Shown here piece after piece: positions 15,915 through 25,689 of a DNA stretch of 64,000 nucleotides; position 1 is the first letter of the stretch; each line of letters opens with the position of its first letter. A program made the position numbers and the translations under genes. The notes beneath the pieces were generated by a model that did no database searches, had not been told where the DNA came from, and saw only the letters and a list, made by a program, of their open reading frames with translations. The DNA is from JAEKNW01 sp963678375. Lineage in GTDB: Bacteria > Cloacimonadota > Cloacimonadia > Cloacimonadales > JAFGVF01. The stretch covers positions 1,550,001 to 1,614,000 of the forward strand of contig OY782831.1 in NCBI GenBank assembly GCA_963678375.2. Reading direction: 5' to 3'.

Positions 15915-18900
15915 ATGGTAAAATTATATAGAGCAATAATTCTGTTCATAATACTCGGGTGTAGTCTAAACTTATATGGAATTGATTACAAGCTTGGAGA
16001 TTATAAGAGCTTTTATGGTAATAAGATAGACTATTATAATCTTGGGGCAAAACAATTTCAAGATAATATTTATTGGTCTAGTCGCTTTCCTTCAACAGAA
16101 GAGGAAATTGACTTTGTAAATAAGCGAGTTGGGATTATTACTAAATTTAACTCTGTTGAAGCTTATCCTAAAATCTATATCTCCTTAGATCAATATTTTG
16201 ATAATCTTTTTGCTTATTCATTTGATAAACAACTTTATGAAAAGACTATGGCTTTTTTCCAAGAAGAGGAAAGAGAGGAATCTGGTGGTTTAATCCCTGA
16301 TTTAGTATTTGATTTACCCAAGTTTGCTCGTTCAAAAACAGTTAAGAGAATCTTTGGAGATAAAGCTGGTAGGTTAAGTTTCTTTGGTTCTGAACGACTT
16401 ACTATCTCTGCTACAAGTACTAAGAATGACAATATTGCTCTGTCTGAAGGATCAAATGCTTCTACTCTAACTCCTAAAATGGAACAGAAGCTAAATATGC
16501 AATTGAAAGGTACTATTGGTGAAAAAATCCATGTTGACCTAAAATACAACTCAGATCAGGAAGAAACTTTCTTTGATCCTAATAATATCAACATTTCTTA
16601 TAAAGGATTTGATGATGAGATTATACAGTCTATTGAAGCAGGTGATATCTCTTTAGATTTATCTGGTTCTTCTCAGTATGTTGGTTCAATTTCTTCTTCT
16701 CAAGGGCTTTTTGGTATCAGAACTGATCTCAAGATAGGTGCTCTTGAAATCACTGCAATTATGAGTCAGGAAGAAGGAAAGAAAAATAAAATGACATTTG
16801 AGTCAAAGGCTCAAGCTGACTCCTCAGTCGTAAATTCTAGAGATTACACACGAAGAGATAGATATTATTTAGTAAATCCATACGAATTATATATGCTCTA
16901 TCAAGATGGTGATGTCATAGCTGGTACTTCAAGCCCAGTTCCTCAAGGATGGATAAATAATGCTATCAAACTAGATAATAACGGTTCTCTCTTACTCTTT
17001 GATGATCAAGTATTGCCTGCTGATGGTTCTCTCTTAGTTTATTTAGATGATATGAATGCTACAAACAATACTGCTACAATTCCAGGCTTTGAAGATGTTC
17101 AAGCTTCTAGTCCTTTTACCCCACAATTTGATTTGTTGGAGGAAGGAGTGGATTATTTCTATGACTATGATTCAGGTATCTTAACATTAAATAGAACTAT
17201 CAATAGAAACTATACACTTGGTGTCAGGTATATACAAAGAAATGGTTTATCGGTTCCAAGGAATGATCAAACAAATGAAGAACAGGTGCATGTTAAATAT
17301 ATAAGAGTGAGTAATCAAGAGTTTGATCCAACTATAAATCCTAATCAACCAAATTTTGAAATGACCGATGGTGATAACGACGGACTTCCGGATAACAGAT
17401 TCTATACTTGGCACTATCAAATGAGGAATGTATATAGCTTAAATTCACGTAATATAAATAATGAAGATTTTTCTTTAAGAGTCTTTACTAATGATACTGC
17501 TGATAATACAAATGACTATTTTGTTCCTGAAGATGTTGATAATGCTGGTTTTTCTACTCTAAATGAGTACCTCCGTTTAGATACTAATGGAGATGGGAAA
17601 GTAGATGGTTCAGATTCCTCAGTTAATCTTTCTAGTGGACTTATCTTCTACCCTTGGTTAGAACCCTTTAAACCTCTTGGTGATACCCTACTTTATCAAA
17701 AAGAAAACGAGAATATCTCTTCTACTGAATACCGCTACAAGATGATTGTTAAAGGAAAAATTGGTACTGATGAAATTTCTTTAGGTCAAACAAATATCTT
17801 AAGAGGATCTGTTAAAGTTAGGGTAAATGGAACCTTGCAAAATGAGAATATTGATTATTTAGTAGATTATGATTTTGGTAGAATTACATTTTTAACTGCT
17901 GCAGGTAAAGATCCTAATGCCAAGATTGAAATTGATTATGAATTCAAGTCAGGATTTGGTTTAGATAAGAGACAGCTTTTTGGTATAAGAGCAGACTACA
18001 AGGGTTTTGATAACTTCAATATAGGTGGTACTGTTATTTACAGGTCAGAGACTGTTCAAGATAAACGACCTAAAATTGGAGAAGAGAACATGGAACTCTT
18101 CTTAGCTGATATTGATAGTGCCTTTGAGATTAAACCTAGATTTATGACTGATATGGTGGATTGGCTTCCTTTGATCGAAACTGATAGCGAATCATCTTTC
18201 AAATTATCTGGTGAGATTGCTTTCTCTGCTCCTAATATTTATGGTAATCCTGATGGTAAGAAAAAAGAAGCCTATATTGATGATATGGAAGGTATTCTAG
18301 ACCAGTACCCTTTAGGAATTACTAGAAAGACTTGGGTGCCAGCTTCTCAACCTGTGAATACCCTTCTTTCTAAGGCTAGAACCTTTTGGTTTAATCCTGA
18401 AAATGTGGAAAGAAGAGATGTTTATGATCCTGCTACTATGGATGATGAAGAAGAGAAAGAAGATATTAGTATTTTAGCCCTAAAGATTGTTAGACCAGAG
18501 CTGAGTCAGCCTGAAACAAATAACCGTTCCTGGGGTGGAATTATGAAATATGTTGGTAACCAAGTTGATTTCTCAGAAAAGAAATACATCGAGATTTTGG
18601 TTAAAGTTGATACTACCTATGGAAACGGTGATGTTAATGTTAATTTGAGATTAGATTTAGGTGATATTAGTGAAGACTTCTATACTCGTAATGGGGGGGA
18701 AGGCTTTCTAAATACAGAAGATGGTATTGATGATGGTATCATTGACGGTATTTTGGATGTTAGAACAGAGGATTTGGGACTTGATGGAATCAAGAACGGA
18801 ATGCCTGGTGATGATCCATACGACAACTTCAGCGATAACAAGAATAGTGATGGTGATTATTTGCAAATTAATGGTACTGAAGGTAATAATGTTTTAGACA

Positions 18901-21900
18901 CTGAAGATTTGAATGGAAACGGTAACTTGGATGTTCTTAATCGCTATTTAGAATATTCAATTCCTATTTCAGCAAATAATAATGAGTTCCTACAGTCTGA
19001 ATATCGTGGATGGAAACTATTTAGAATTCCTATTAACAATGAAAATAACTATTCAAGCATAACTAATAATCCTGCTATTAATCCTTCCTTAAGCAAAATA
19101 TCTTATGCCCGACTTTGGTTTGAGGTTGATAAAACCGTCCGTATCAAAGTGGCTGAGCTAAGTATTGTTGGTAACAAATGGGAAGAAAGACCAATCTTAC
19201 AGGTTAATGAAATAGATTCAGTATTTGTTGAATCAACAGTGAATCCAGATATTTTAGACGCTAATAATACAACTATTTTAGCAGGAATCACAGACAATCA
19301 AAAAGATAATCATTACACTCCTCCAAAAGGGACTTTTGAAAAAACTGATGGCGTTGAATCTTTCGAGCAATCTTTAACTTTTTCAGTTTCTAATCTGCAA
19401 GAAAATCAAATTGGTATGCTGAGAAAAAAATCCACTCAATCTACTAATTATCTACTTTATAATAAGCTACGTTTCTGGGTCTATCCAGAACTCCCTGAAG
19501 GTAACCTAAATGTCAATGATTCCTTAAATGTTATAATTAGAGTTGGTTCTGACTCTACTCGCTATTATGAAGTTAAAGAAAAGATAGCTCCTATCATTTA
19601 TGAAACAAAGATGAATAGGAATAATTGGATTGAAGTAGAAATAGATTTTAATGATTTAACAGAACTTAAAAATATTGGACTCCTTAATAATAGCAATGCT
19701 GACCAGTATTATGTTAGAGGCAATAGATCATACCGAATGAAAGGTGATGTTACCCTGTCTAATATCAAAGAGATTAACCTTGGTATTGAACCTGTTTCCG
19801 GATCATCCTATTCAGGAAAAGTATACTTCAATGATATTAGGGTTGCAGACCCTTATGAAGATACTGGCTATAAGGCTAGAGTATCAATGAACACCTCCTT
19901 TGCTGATTTCTATACTACCTCACTTGATATTGTGAAATCTTCAGATAATTTTATCAATCAGCCTTCCCGTAATACCTCTTCGGTAACTTCAAGCCAGGAA
20001 ACTACATCTTTAAACTTTAAAAATAACCTGAGATTAAACAAATTCTTTAGTGATGATTGGAAGATCAATATGCCTCTTACATTCAATTATTCAAATACAG
20101 AAAGTATTCCACGCTATAAGCAAAATTCTGATATTCTAAGAGACAATCTTGATCCTATCGAAAAAGAAAGAGAAAAAAGTAATACTGAGAAGTATGATGC
20201 TTCCTGGAATTATAGTAAATCAAAAACTAATAATCCTTGGGCAGACTATACTCTTGGTTCAATATCTCTATCTGCAAATGCTTCTTTGACTGATCAAGTA
20301 ACTCCTACTACTGCAGATACAACATATACTTGGAAAGGAACTGTCTCCTATAATCTAAACCTAGGAAACCTACCTCGTGGATTTAATATATGGAATGATT
20401 TAAAACTTAATCTTTTCCCATCTTCCATAGACAATACCTTTACCATGGATGCAAAAAACCCACAGAAATATGTTCTTACAAGGACTGACACACTTGTATA
20501 TTGGCGAGATGATACTTCATCTTCTAATATAAACTCTAAAATTGCTACTACTGCCAATACAGTGACTTTCCCTATTCTAAGTGGGAAAAATAAAACTTAT
20601 CTGAATACTACCTATAAACTTACAACAACTCGAGATCTTAAATATGAGAAAAGAGTCAATGATATCAATATAGGTGAAGAGACAAAGTATAATCAGATAA
20701 TGACTTATAGTTTTACACCAGAGCTCTTTACAGATTATTGGAATTTCTCATCAAATGGTGAAGTTAGATTTAATGAAAAAAGGACTCAGAAATCAAACGT
20801 AGCTGCTGTAATTGCTGAAGAGGGTATTCAGTTTAAACATGATGGTGATGTTGATAGATCCCTTAACTTCAACGTGACTTTAAGAAATTCTGACCTACTA
20901 TCCACCTGGGCAAGTTCTCTGCAAACTAAAAGGGCTTCTCGACAAGATAGTCTTGCTTCATCAGTTGATAAAACTTCAACTCAAGATGATAAAGACAAAA
21001 GAGGTGAGGATCAAGATGACAAAGACCAGCTTGAGGACAAAGAAGAATTAGAAGAGAAAGACAAGCTTGAGGAAGAAGAAAAAGAAAAAGAAGCAGATAA
21101 AGCTAGAGAAGAAATGACAGTCAAAGATAAGAAGAGACTTAGAGATTTGCAGAATGAAGAAAATAAAATTATGCAAACATTAAATGAAAAGTTAAGTCCA
21201 GAAGTAAGAAAAGAAATGGAAGTTAATATAGAGCGTGTTAGAAAGGAAATAGCTGAGCTATCTGGTGAAATATACCGTCCTAAAGGTAAAGCAGAGCCAA
21301 AAGATGATAAGTATGCTGACAGTGATCCTCAAAATAAGCAAAGCTCAGAAAATGAAGAAGGGAAGACTTTCAGATTTGGTCTTACTGATATCGTAAGTTT
21401 CTTAAGTAAAATTGATAACTTAGATATTTCTTATTCCAATGATTATTCTATGAACTATGACAATCTGGAAAAGAGACCATCTTACAACTTCCAGTTATCT
21501 ATCCCATACTCTTTAGATAATGAATTTATCAATGTAAAAGAGAACAATAATATTATAGACTTGTCCTCTGGACTTTCTTTAAATAGAATTGATACTCAGT
21601 TTGGTTATTCTCTAACTGATAGAAAAAGATGGTCAAACACTACTACTCAAACTATTACAACAGTATTCCCTGATATCTCAGTTAATATTAATGATATCCA
21701 AAGATATATAAGATTACAAGACTACCTAACAAGCTCTTCAGTAGGAACTAACTTCTCATATCAAGTTAAAGAAGAAGGTGAAATTGGTTTTACTGAACCT
21801 AACTCTCAGACTCTTACAACCTCTTTCTCACCACTCTTGAGCTGGCGAGGGAATTGGATTAATAATATTCAAACCAGTGTATCTTATAACTGGTCACAGA

Positions 21901-22283
21901 CTGAAACAACTACTAATAAAGTCTCATTTGATTATGTCACAAATGTTAATAACCAAAGTTTAAACGGTAATATTAATTGGGCATTTAGAGCTGTTGATGG
22001 TTTCAAATTACCATTTATCTCTAAATCAATTGTTATTAAAAATGATATGACTCTGAAGACAGACTTTAGCTGGGATAAGAGCTATTCTACTGAAAAAGGT
22101 AATGCTCAAGAAATTGTTACTAAACACCTTGTGAATTATTCTATCGTGCCAGGTGCTGCCTATAACTTCCATAGAAATATTAAAGGTGGAACCGACTTTT
22201 CCTATAAGCTTACTCAAGATAAGAAAAGTAATAGAGATATACAGATTACTTCCTTTGCTATTTGGATTGAGATAACTTTCTAG
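15915..22283 (+). CDS. sprA: SprA-type outer-membrane translocon protein of the type IX secretion system
   Basis: I prefer the ATG at 15915 (AGGA nine bases upstream) to the TTG at 15906. The 2122-aa protein has a signal peptide and recognisable SprA features: ERLTISATSTKND near the N-terminus, long alternating barrel repeats (e.g. GDISLDLSGSSQYVGSISSSQGLFGIRTDL, given here in parts of the barrel), KKEAYIDDMEGI, and a final beta strand ending in an aromatic-rich ITSFAIWIEITF. SprA is the very large barrel that passes T9SS cargo through the outer membrane. Asp-rich calcium-like loops occur (DGDNDGLPDN, DTNGDGKVDG). Residues ~1685-1815 are a strongly acidic/basic predicted coiled coil, unusual inside a barrel. 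T9SS cargo and a PorV-like protein are encoded later in the window. Confidence 0.9.
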   Translation: MVKLYRAIILFIILGCSLNLYGIDYKLGDYKSFYGNKIDYYNLGAKQFQDNIYWSSRFPSTEEEIDFVNKRVGIITKFNSVEAYPKIYISLDQYFDNLFAYSFDKQLYEKTMAFFQEEEREESGGLIPDLVFDLPKFARSKTVKRIFGDKAGRLSFFGSERLTISATSTKNDNIALSEGSNASTLTPKMEQKLNMQLKGTIGEKIHVDLKYNSDQEETFFDPNNINISYKGFDDEIIQSIEAGDISLDLSGSSQYVGSISSSQGLFGIRTDLKIGALEITAIMSQEEGKKNKMTFESKAQADSSVVNSRDYTRRDRYYLVNPYELYMLYQDGDVIAGTSSPVPQGWINNAIKLDNNGSLLLFDDQVLPADGSLLVYLDDMNATNNTATIPGFEDVQASSPFTPQFDLLEEGVDYFYDYDSGILTLNRTINRNYTLGVRYIQRNGLSVPRNDQTNEEQVHVKYIRVSNQEFDPTINPNQPNFEMTDGDNDGLPDNRFYTWHYQMRNVYSLNSRNINNEDFSLRVFTNDTADNTNDYFVPEDVDNAGFSTLNEYLRLDTNGDGKVDGSDSSVNLSSGLIFYPWLEPFKPLGDTLLYQKENENISSTEYRYKMIVKGKIGTDEISLGQTNILRGSVKVRVNGTLQNENIDYLVDYDFGRITFLTAAGKDPNAKIEIDYEFKSGFGLDKRQLFGIRADYKGFDNFNIGGTVIYRSETVQDKRPKIGEENMELFLADIDSAFEIKPRFMTDMVDWLPLIETDSESSFKLSGEIAFSAPNIYGNPDGKKKEAYIDDMEGILDQYPLGITRKTWVPASQPVNTLLSKARTFWFNPENVERRDVYDPATMDDEEEKEDISILALKIVRPELSQPETNNRSWGGIMKYVGNQVDFSEKKYIEILVKVDTTYGNGDVNVNLRLDLGDISEDFYTRNGGEGFLNTEDGIDDGIIDGILDVRTEDLGLDGIKNGMPGDDPYDNFSDNKNSDGDYLQINGTEGNNVLDTEDLNGNGNLDVLNRYLEYSIPISANNNEFLQSEYRGWKLFRIPINNENNYSSITNNPAINPSLSKISYARLWFEVDKTVRIKVAELSIVGNKWEERPILQVNEIDSVFVESTVNPDILDANNTTILAGITDNQKDNHYTPPKGTFEKTDGVESFEQSLTFSVSNLQENQIGMLRKKSTQSTNYLLYNKLRFWVYPELPEGNLNVNDSLNVIIRVGSDSTRYYEVKEKIAPIIYETKMNRNNWIEVEIDFNDLTELKNIGLLNNSNADQYYVRGNRSYRMKGDVTLSNIKEINLGIEPVSGSSYSGKVYFNDIRVADPYEDTGYKARVSMNTSFADFYTTSLDIVKSSDNFINQPSRNTSSVTSSQETTSLNFKNNLRLNKFFSDDWKINMPLTFNYSNTESIPRYKQNSDILRDNLDPIEKEREKSNTEKYDASWNYSKSKTNNPWADYTLGSISLSANASLTDQVTPTTADTTYTWKGTVSYNLNLGNLPRGFNIWNDLKLNLFPSSIDNTFTMDAKNPQKYVLTRTDTLVYWRDDTSSSNINSKIATTANTVTFPILSGKNKTYLNTTYKLTTTRDLKYEKRVNDINIGEETKYNQIMTYSFTPELFTDYWNFSSNGEVRFNEKRTQKSNVAAVIAEEGIQFKHDGDVDRSLNFNVTLRNSDLLSTWASSLQTKRASRQDSLASSVDKTSTQDDKDKRGEDQDDKDQLEDKEELEEKDKLEEEEKEKEADKAREEMTVKDKKRLRDLQNEENKIMQTLNEKLSPEVRKEMEVNIERVRKEIAELSGEIYRPKGKAEPKDDKYADSDPQNKQSSENEEGKTFRFGLTDIVSFLSKIDNLDISYSNDYSMNYDNLEKRPSYNFQLSIPYSLDNEFINVKENNNIIDLSSGLSLNRIDTQFGYSLTDRKRWSNTTTQTITTVFPDISVNINDIQRYIRLQDYLTSSSVGTNFSYQVKEEGEIGFTEPNSQTLTTSFSPLLSWRGNWINNIQTSVSYNWSQTETTTNKVSFDYVTNVNNQSLNGNINWAFRAVDGFKLPFISKSIVIKNDMTLKTDFSWDKSYSTEKGNAQEIVTKHLVNYSIVPGAAYNFHRNIKGGTDFSYKLTQDKKSNRDIQITSFAIWIEITF

Positions 22284-22350
22284 CTTAAAAATAGTCTATG
22301 ATTTAAACCTAAATTCTAAACCCTTTTTCTTTTATCTCGAACTTAATAGG

Positions 22351-22376
22351 GCAAAACCCTCTATAATTTTGCTTTT
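22351..22376 (+). terminator. Weak terminator-like hairpin after sprA
   Basis: GCAAAA pairs with TTTTGC and is followed by TTTT. The stem is short, so confidence is low. Confidence 0.35.
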
Positions 22377-22452
22377 AAAAAAAAGGGGTTGACACTAAAT
22401 CTAATGATTAAAATTAATGGCTTTATAATAAAATAAAACTTAGGAGGAGATA

Positions 22453-23694
22453 ATGTCTGAAAACTTAAAGTATGGATCTATTAGTTCCGCTCAGGCGATG
22501 GAGTTAGAAAACAAGTATGGTGCTCATAACTACCATCCACTACCAATTGTAATTGCTAAGGGAGATGGTGCTAAAGTATGGGATCCGGAAGGAAATGAAT
22601 ATTTCGACTTCCTTTCAGCTTATTCAGCTGTAAACCAAGGACACTGTCATCCAAAAATTATTGATGCTCTTGTGGAGCAGGCTAAAACATTGACTCTTAC
22701 ATCAAGAGCTTTTTACTCAAATAACTTAGGTGATTATGAGAAGTTCATTACTGAATTCTTCGGTTTTGATATGGTATTACCTATGAACTCAGGTGCTGAG
22801 GCTGTTGAAACTGCTATCAAATTATCTCGTAAATGGGGATATGAAAAGAAAGGTATTGAAAATGGAAAAGCTGTTATTGTATTTGCTGACGGTAACTTCC
22901 ACGGTAGAACTGTAACTATTATTTCTGCTTCAGTAGATCCAGATTGTAGAGAAGGATTTGGTCCTTTCACACCTGGTATCCACAAAATACCTTACAATGA
23001 TGCCCAAGCTTTAGATGATTATTTAACTGCTGAAGGCAAAAATGTAGCAGCTTTCATAGTTGAACCTATTCAAGGTGAAGCTGGTGTATTTGTTCCAGAT
23101 GATGGTTACTTAAAAAGCTGTTATGATATCTGTAAAAAACATAATGTTCTCTTTGTTGCTGACGAAGTTCAAACTGGTGTAGCCCGTACTGGTCGCCTTT
23201 TAGCTTGTGACTACGAAAATGTACGCCCTGACATTCTTATTCTTGGAAAAGCTATCTCAGGTGGTGTTTACCCAGTATCTGCTGTCTTAGCTGATAAAGA
23301 AGTTATGTTAGTAATCAAACCAGGACAACATGGTTCTACTTACGGTGGAAACCCACTTGCTTGTGCTGTTGCTAAAGCTGCCCTCGAAGTTGTTAAAGAA
23401 GAAAACTTAACAGAAAGAGCTTTTGAACTAGGTAAAATCTTCCGTCAAGAATTAGAAAACTTCAATCATCCAATGATTAAATTAGTGAGAGGAAGAGGAC
23501 TTCTTAATGCTATCGTTGTTGAACCTAAAGATGGTAAAGAAGCATGGGATGTATGTGTATTATTAAAAGAAGCTGGTTTATTATGTAAGCCAACTCATAG
23601 ACATATCATCAGATTTGCTCCGCCACTAGTTATTACTGAAGAAGAACTAAGAGAAGCTTTAGATATAATCAAGAAAGTATTTAATGAGTTATAG
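22453..23694 (+). CDS. rocD: Ornithine aminotransferase (ornithine-oxo-acid transaminase)
   Basis: This 413-aa class III PLP aminotransferase converts ornithine and 2-oxoglutarate to glutamate semialdehyde and glutamate. N-terminal residues GAHNYHPLPIV and the core NSGAEAVETAIKL and GNFHGRT are strong ornithine aminotransferase matches. The Schiff-base lysine is K266 in ILGKAISGG. The start is set by AGGAGG. The gene is monocistronic with a strong terminator. It fits amino-acid degradation. Confidence 0.95.
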   Translation: MSENLKYGSISSAQAMELENKYGAHNYHPLPIVIAKGDGAKVWDPEGNEYFDFLSAYSAVNQGHCHPKIIDALVEQAKTLTLTSRAFYSNNLGDYEKFITEFFGFDMVLPMNSGAEAVETAIKLSRKWGYEKKGIENGKAVIVFADGNFHGRTVTIISASVDPDCREGFGPFTPGIHKIPYNDAQALDDYLTAEGKNVAAFIVEPIQGEAGVFVPDDGYLKSCYDICKKHNVLFVADEVQTGVARTGRLLACDYENVRPDILILGKAISGGVYPVSAVLADKEVMLVIKPGQHGSTYGGNPLACAVAKAALEVVKEENLTERAFELGKIFRQELENFNHPMIKLVRGRGLLNAIVVEPKDGKEAWDVCVLLKEAGLLCKPTHRHIIRFAPPLVITEEELREALDIIKKVFNEL

Positions 23695-23720
23695 AAGATA
23701 ATCTATACTGATTATGATAT

Positions 23721-23752
23721 AAAAAAGGTCCTTGATTTCAAGGACCTTTTTT
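23721..23752 (+). terminator. Strong intrinsic terminator of rocD
   Basis: AAAAAAGGTCCTTGA pairs perfectly with its complement around a TT loop. The stem resembles the terminator of the convergent gcvT-like gene at 24037-24063. The hairpin is symmetrical and may work in both directions. Confidence 0.9.
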
Positions 23753-23897
23753 ATTATTTACTAGGAATCATTTATCTCTTTGGACTTGCGTCATGTTTTT
23801 TATCAGTTTTAATTCGTCCTACTCATATACTCATAGGGGACACTTTTTTTATTTTAGTCACTATTCAAAAAATAGTATAAAATAATTATGAATAATC

Positions 23898-24030
23898 AGG
23901 AATCTCCTTAATCCCTTTGGGATTCAGTAGGATTTGGTTTCTTTTTAAATGACAAATGCCACATCTTTTGAATTCAGTAGGATTTTATTCTTACCAAACT
24001 GATAAAGTCCATCCCTCTAGGATTCAGTAA
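23898..24030. repeat. Degenerate dispersed repeats around GGGATTCAGTAGGATTT
   Basis: The strings ATCCCTTTGGGATTCAGTAGGATT, TTTTGAATTCAGTAGGATT and CATCCCTCTAGGATTCAGTAAAAT recur in this gap, spaced about 55-60 bp. They recall the CATCCCTTTGGGAT end of the 280-bp element. No gene is seen in 23695-24084. Confidence 0.5.
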
Positions 24031-24036
24031 AATAGT

Positions 24037-24063
24037 GAAAGGTCCTTGAAATAAGGACCTTTC
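24037..24063 (-). terminator. Terminator of the GcvT-family gene
   Basis: GAAAGGTCCTT and AAGGACCTTTC form an 11-bp perfect stem just past the stop codon at 24085. The sequence is nearly the same as the rocD terminator. Confidence 0.75.
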
Positions 24064-24084
24064 GTATTATGTCTATAAATTTAT

Positions 24085-25473
24085 TTATAAATTCTCTATC
24101 TTTTTAAGTGGTTTAGGAGCAGTAGCAGGTGTAACTCCATCTGCTGAAATATAACCTAAAGTTGGCTTACCTTTAGGATTACCATCCTTATCTGTTCTAA
24201 AGAATTCAAGAGGTATTCTGATAGCTTTTCCATCTTTTTCTAAAACATCATTACCATCAGCATCAACTTCAAAAGGATTAATATCTAACCAACATAAGCC
24301 GATAGCAGCTATGCCATCTTGGCCATTTACTGAAGCTCTTTTTGAACCAATAAATTCTCGTTTTTCTTGGCTGACATTTGGTGAATTTATACTGGAAGTA
24401 CAGATACCGATCTTCTTTCCATCAAGATATACATCTCTATCAACAACAATACCTTCGGAGATAACTAGTACCATTTTGCGAGTGCAATCCTCATTAATAA
24501 CTTTCATAATTGCGTCTTTGCCAACAAAATCTTTGGTTAAATCAAAAGCAGCATTGAAGAGGGGAGCATTAACAGGAGACCATTCAGGTTTATACTCTTG
24601 TCCCATGAGAGGGAGACCTACGTTGCCAGCAGAAAGCCTATTCTCATCTCTTCCGCCTAAACCAACTAATAAGCCACCTAATTCAAGAGCTTTTTCTATA
24701 ATGCGTTTGTATTGTTCAACAGCAACTTTAGCAGGAACATATAATTCCCAACCCCATCTGTTAGTATATCCAGTTCTAGAAATATAATAATGATTACCTT
24801 CATAATCAAATTCATTAAAAGTGAAGAATCCCATATTTTTTGCTGGATTATTTCTATTTCTGAGAACTTCTTGACCATATAATTCTTTGATAAGTCTATA
24901 AGCATAAGGTCCTTGAACATCAATTTTAGCTAAATCAGCAGAAATATCTTCAACAAGAACAACTTCATCTGCTTTTTTATATTTAAGGATTCTATCTGCA
25001 TCAGAGATGACTTCCACTTCCTGTCCATGATCCATACCTTTACCTGTTAAATCATGTCCAGCATTGATAACTAAGATGAATTCTTCCTCAGTAACTCTCA
25101 TTATGATAAGGTCATCTTGAACACCGCCATTTTCGTTTAAGAGCAGGGTATATTTACATTGACCAATCTTCATTGATTCTACATTTGCAGGAAGGGTTCT
25201 GTCTAATAATGCAACAGAATCTTTACCTGTGAATCTAATTTGAGCCATGTGATCAATATTATAAACTGCAACTTTTTCTACAGCTTGAGCTTCTTCAATT
25301 ACTGAAGTCAAATAATTAACAGCCATATCATACTGACCAAAATTACTTTTCTTCATCGATGTCATTTCTCTATTTAATTTTTTAGCAAGAAAGGGCATAT
25401 ACCATTGTTCTTCAACTTCGCTTAGTATTGTTTTACGAGGTTGAGCAGGGAAATCAAAACCAATTTTACTCAT
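24085..25473 (-). CDS. GcvT-family aminomethyltransferase
   Basis: At 462 aa this is ~90 residues longer than usual glycine-cleavage T protein (about 365 aa). The extra residues lie mainly at the N-terminus. The folate-binding core is clear: AVYNIDHMAQIRFTGKDSVALLDR, the catalytic Asp region NGGVQDDLI, GYTNRWGWELYVP and GGRDENRLSAG. T proteins move the aminomethyl carbon of glycine to tetrahydrofolate. No gcvH or gcvP is next to it, so a related folate-dependent demethylase role is also possible. AGAGGA precedes the start. Confidence 0.8.
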   Translation of the reverse strand: MSKIGFDFPAQPRKTILSEVEEQWYMPFLAKKLNREMTSMKKSNFGQYDMAVNYLTSVIEEAQAVEKVAVYNIDHMAQIRFTGKDSVALLDRTLPANVESMKIGQCKYTLLLNENGGVQDDLIIMRVTEEEFILVINAGHDLTGKGMDHGQEVEVISDADRILKYKKADEVVLVEDISADLAKIDVQGPYAYRLIKELYGQEVLRNRNNPAKNMGFFTFNEFDYEGNHYYISRTGYTNRWGWELYVPAKVAVEQYKRIIEKALELGGLLVGLGGRDENRLSAGNVGLPLMGQEYKPEWSPVNAPLFNAAFDLTKDFVGKDAIMKVINEDCTRKMVLVISEGIVVDRDVYLDGKKIGICTSSINSPNVSQEKREFIGSKRASVNGQDGIAAIGLCWLDINPFEVDADGNDVLEKDGKAIRIPLEFFRTDKDGNPKGKPTLGYISADGVTPATAPKPLKKIENL

Positions 25474-25608
25474 TTGTATATCCTCTAATATTATTTTTAG
25501 TTATTAGATTTTATTTTATGATTTTTGTAAAGAAAAATTTAAAGGCTAGTAGAAAAATTGGATTTAGAAGAATAATCTATCCACGAATAACACTAATTAC
25601 ACCTAGAA

Positions 25609-25637
25609 GAAAGCCTCAAGATTACTCTTAAGGCTTC
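25609..25637 (-). terminator. Hairpin after the M29 peptidase gene
   Basis: On the minus strand GAAGCCTTAAGA pairs with TCTTGAGGCTTTC around GTAA. A weak pyrimidine tract follows. Confidence 0.55.
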
Positions 25638-25689
25638 TATATTCATTGTAAATTATTAATTAATCATTTTTAGTTCTTCACAGTAAGTA

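Noticed and set aside
25474..25640. Glycine riboswitch upstream of the GcvT-family gene
   Set aside because: I could not find the conserved glycine aptamer core; only the upstream gene's terminator-like hairpin is visible.
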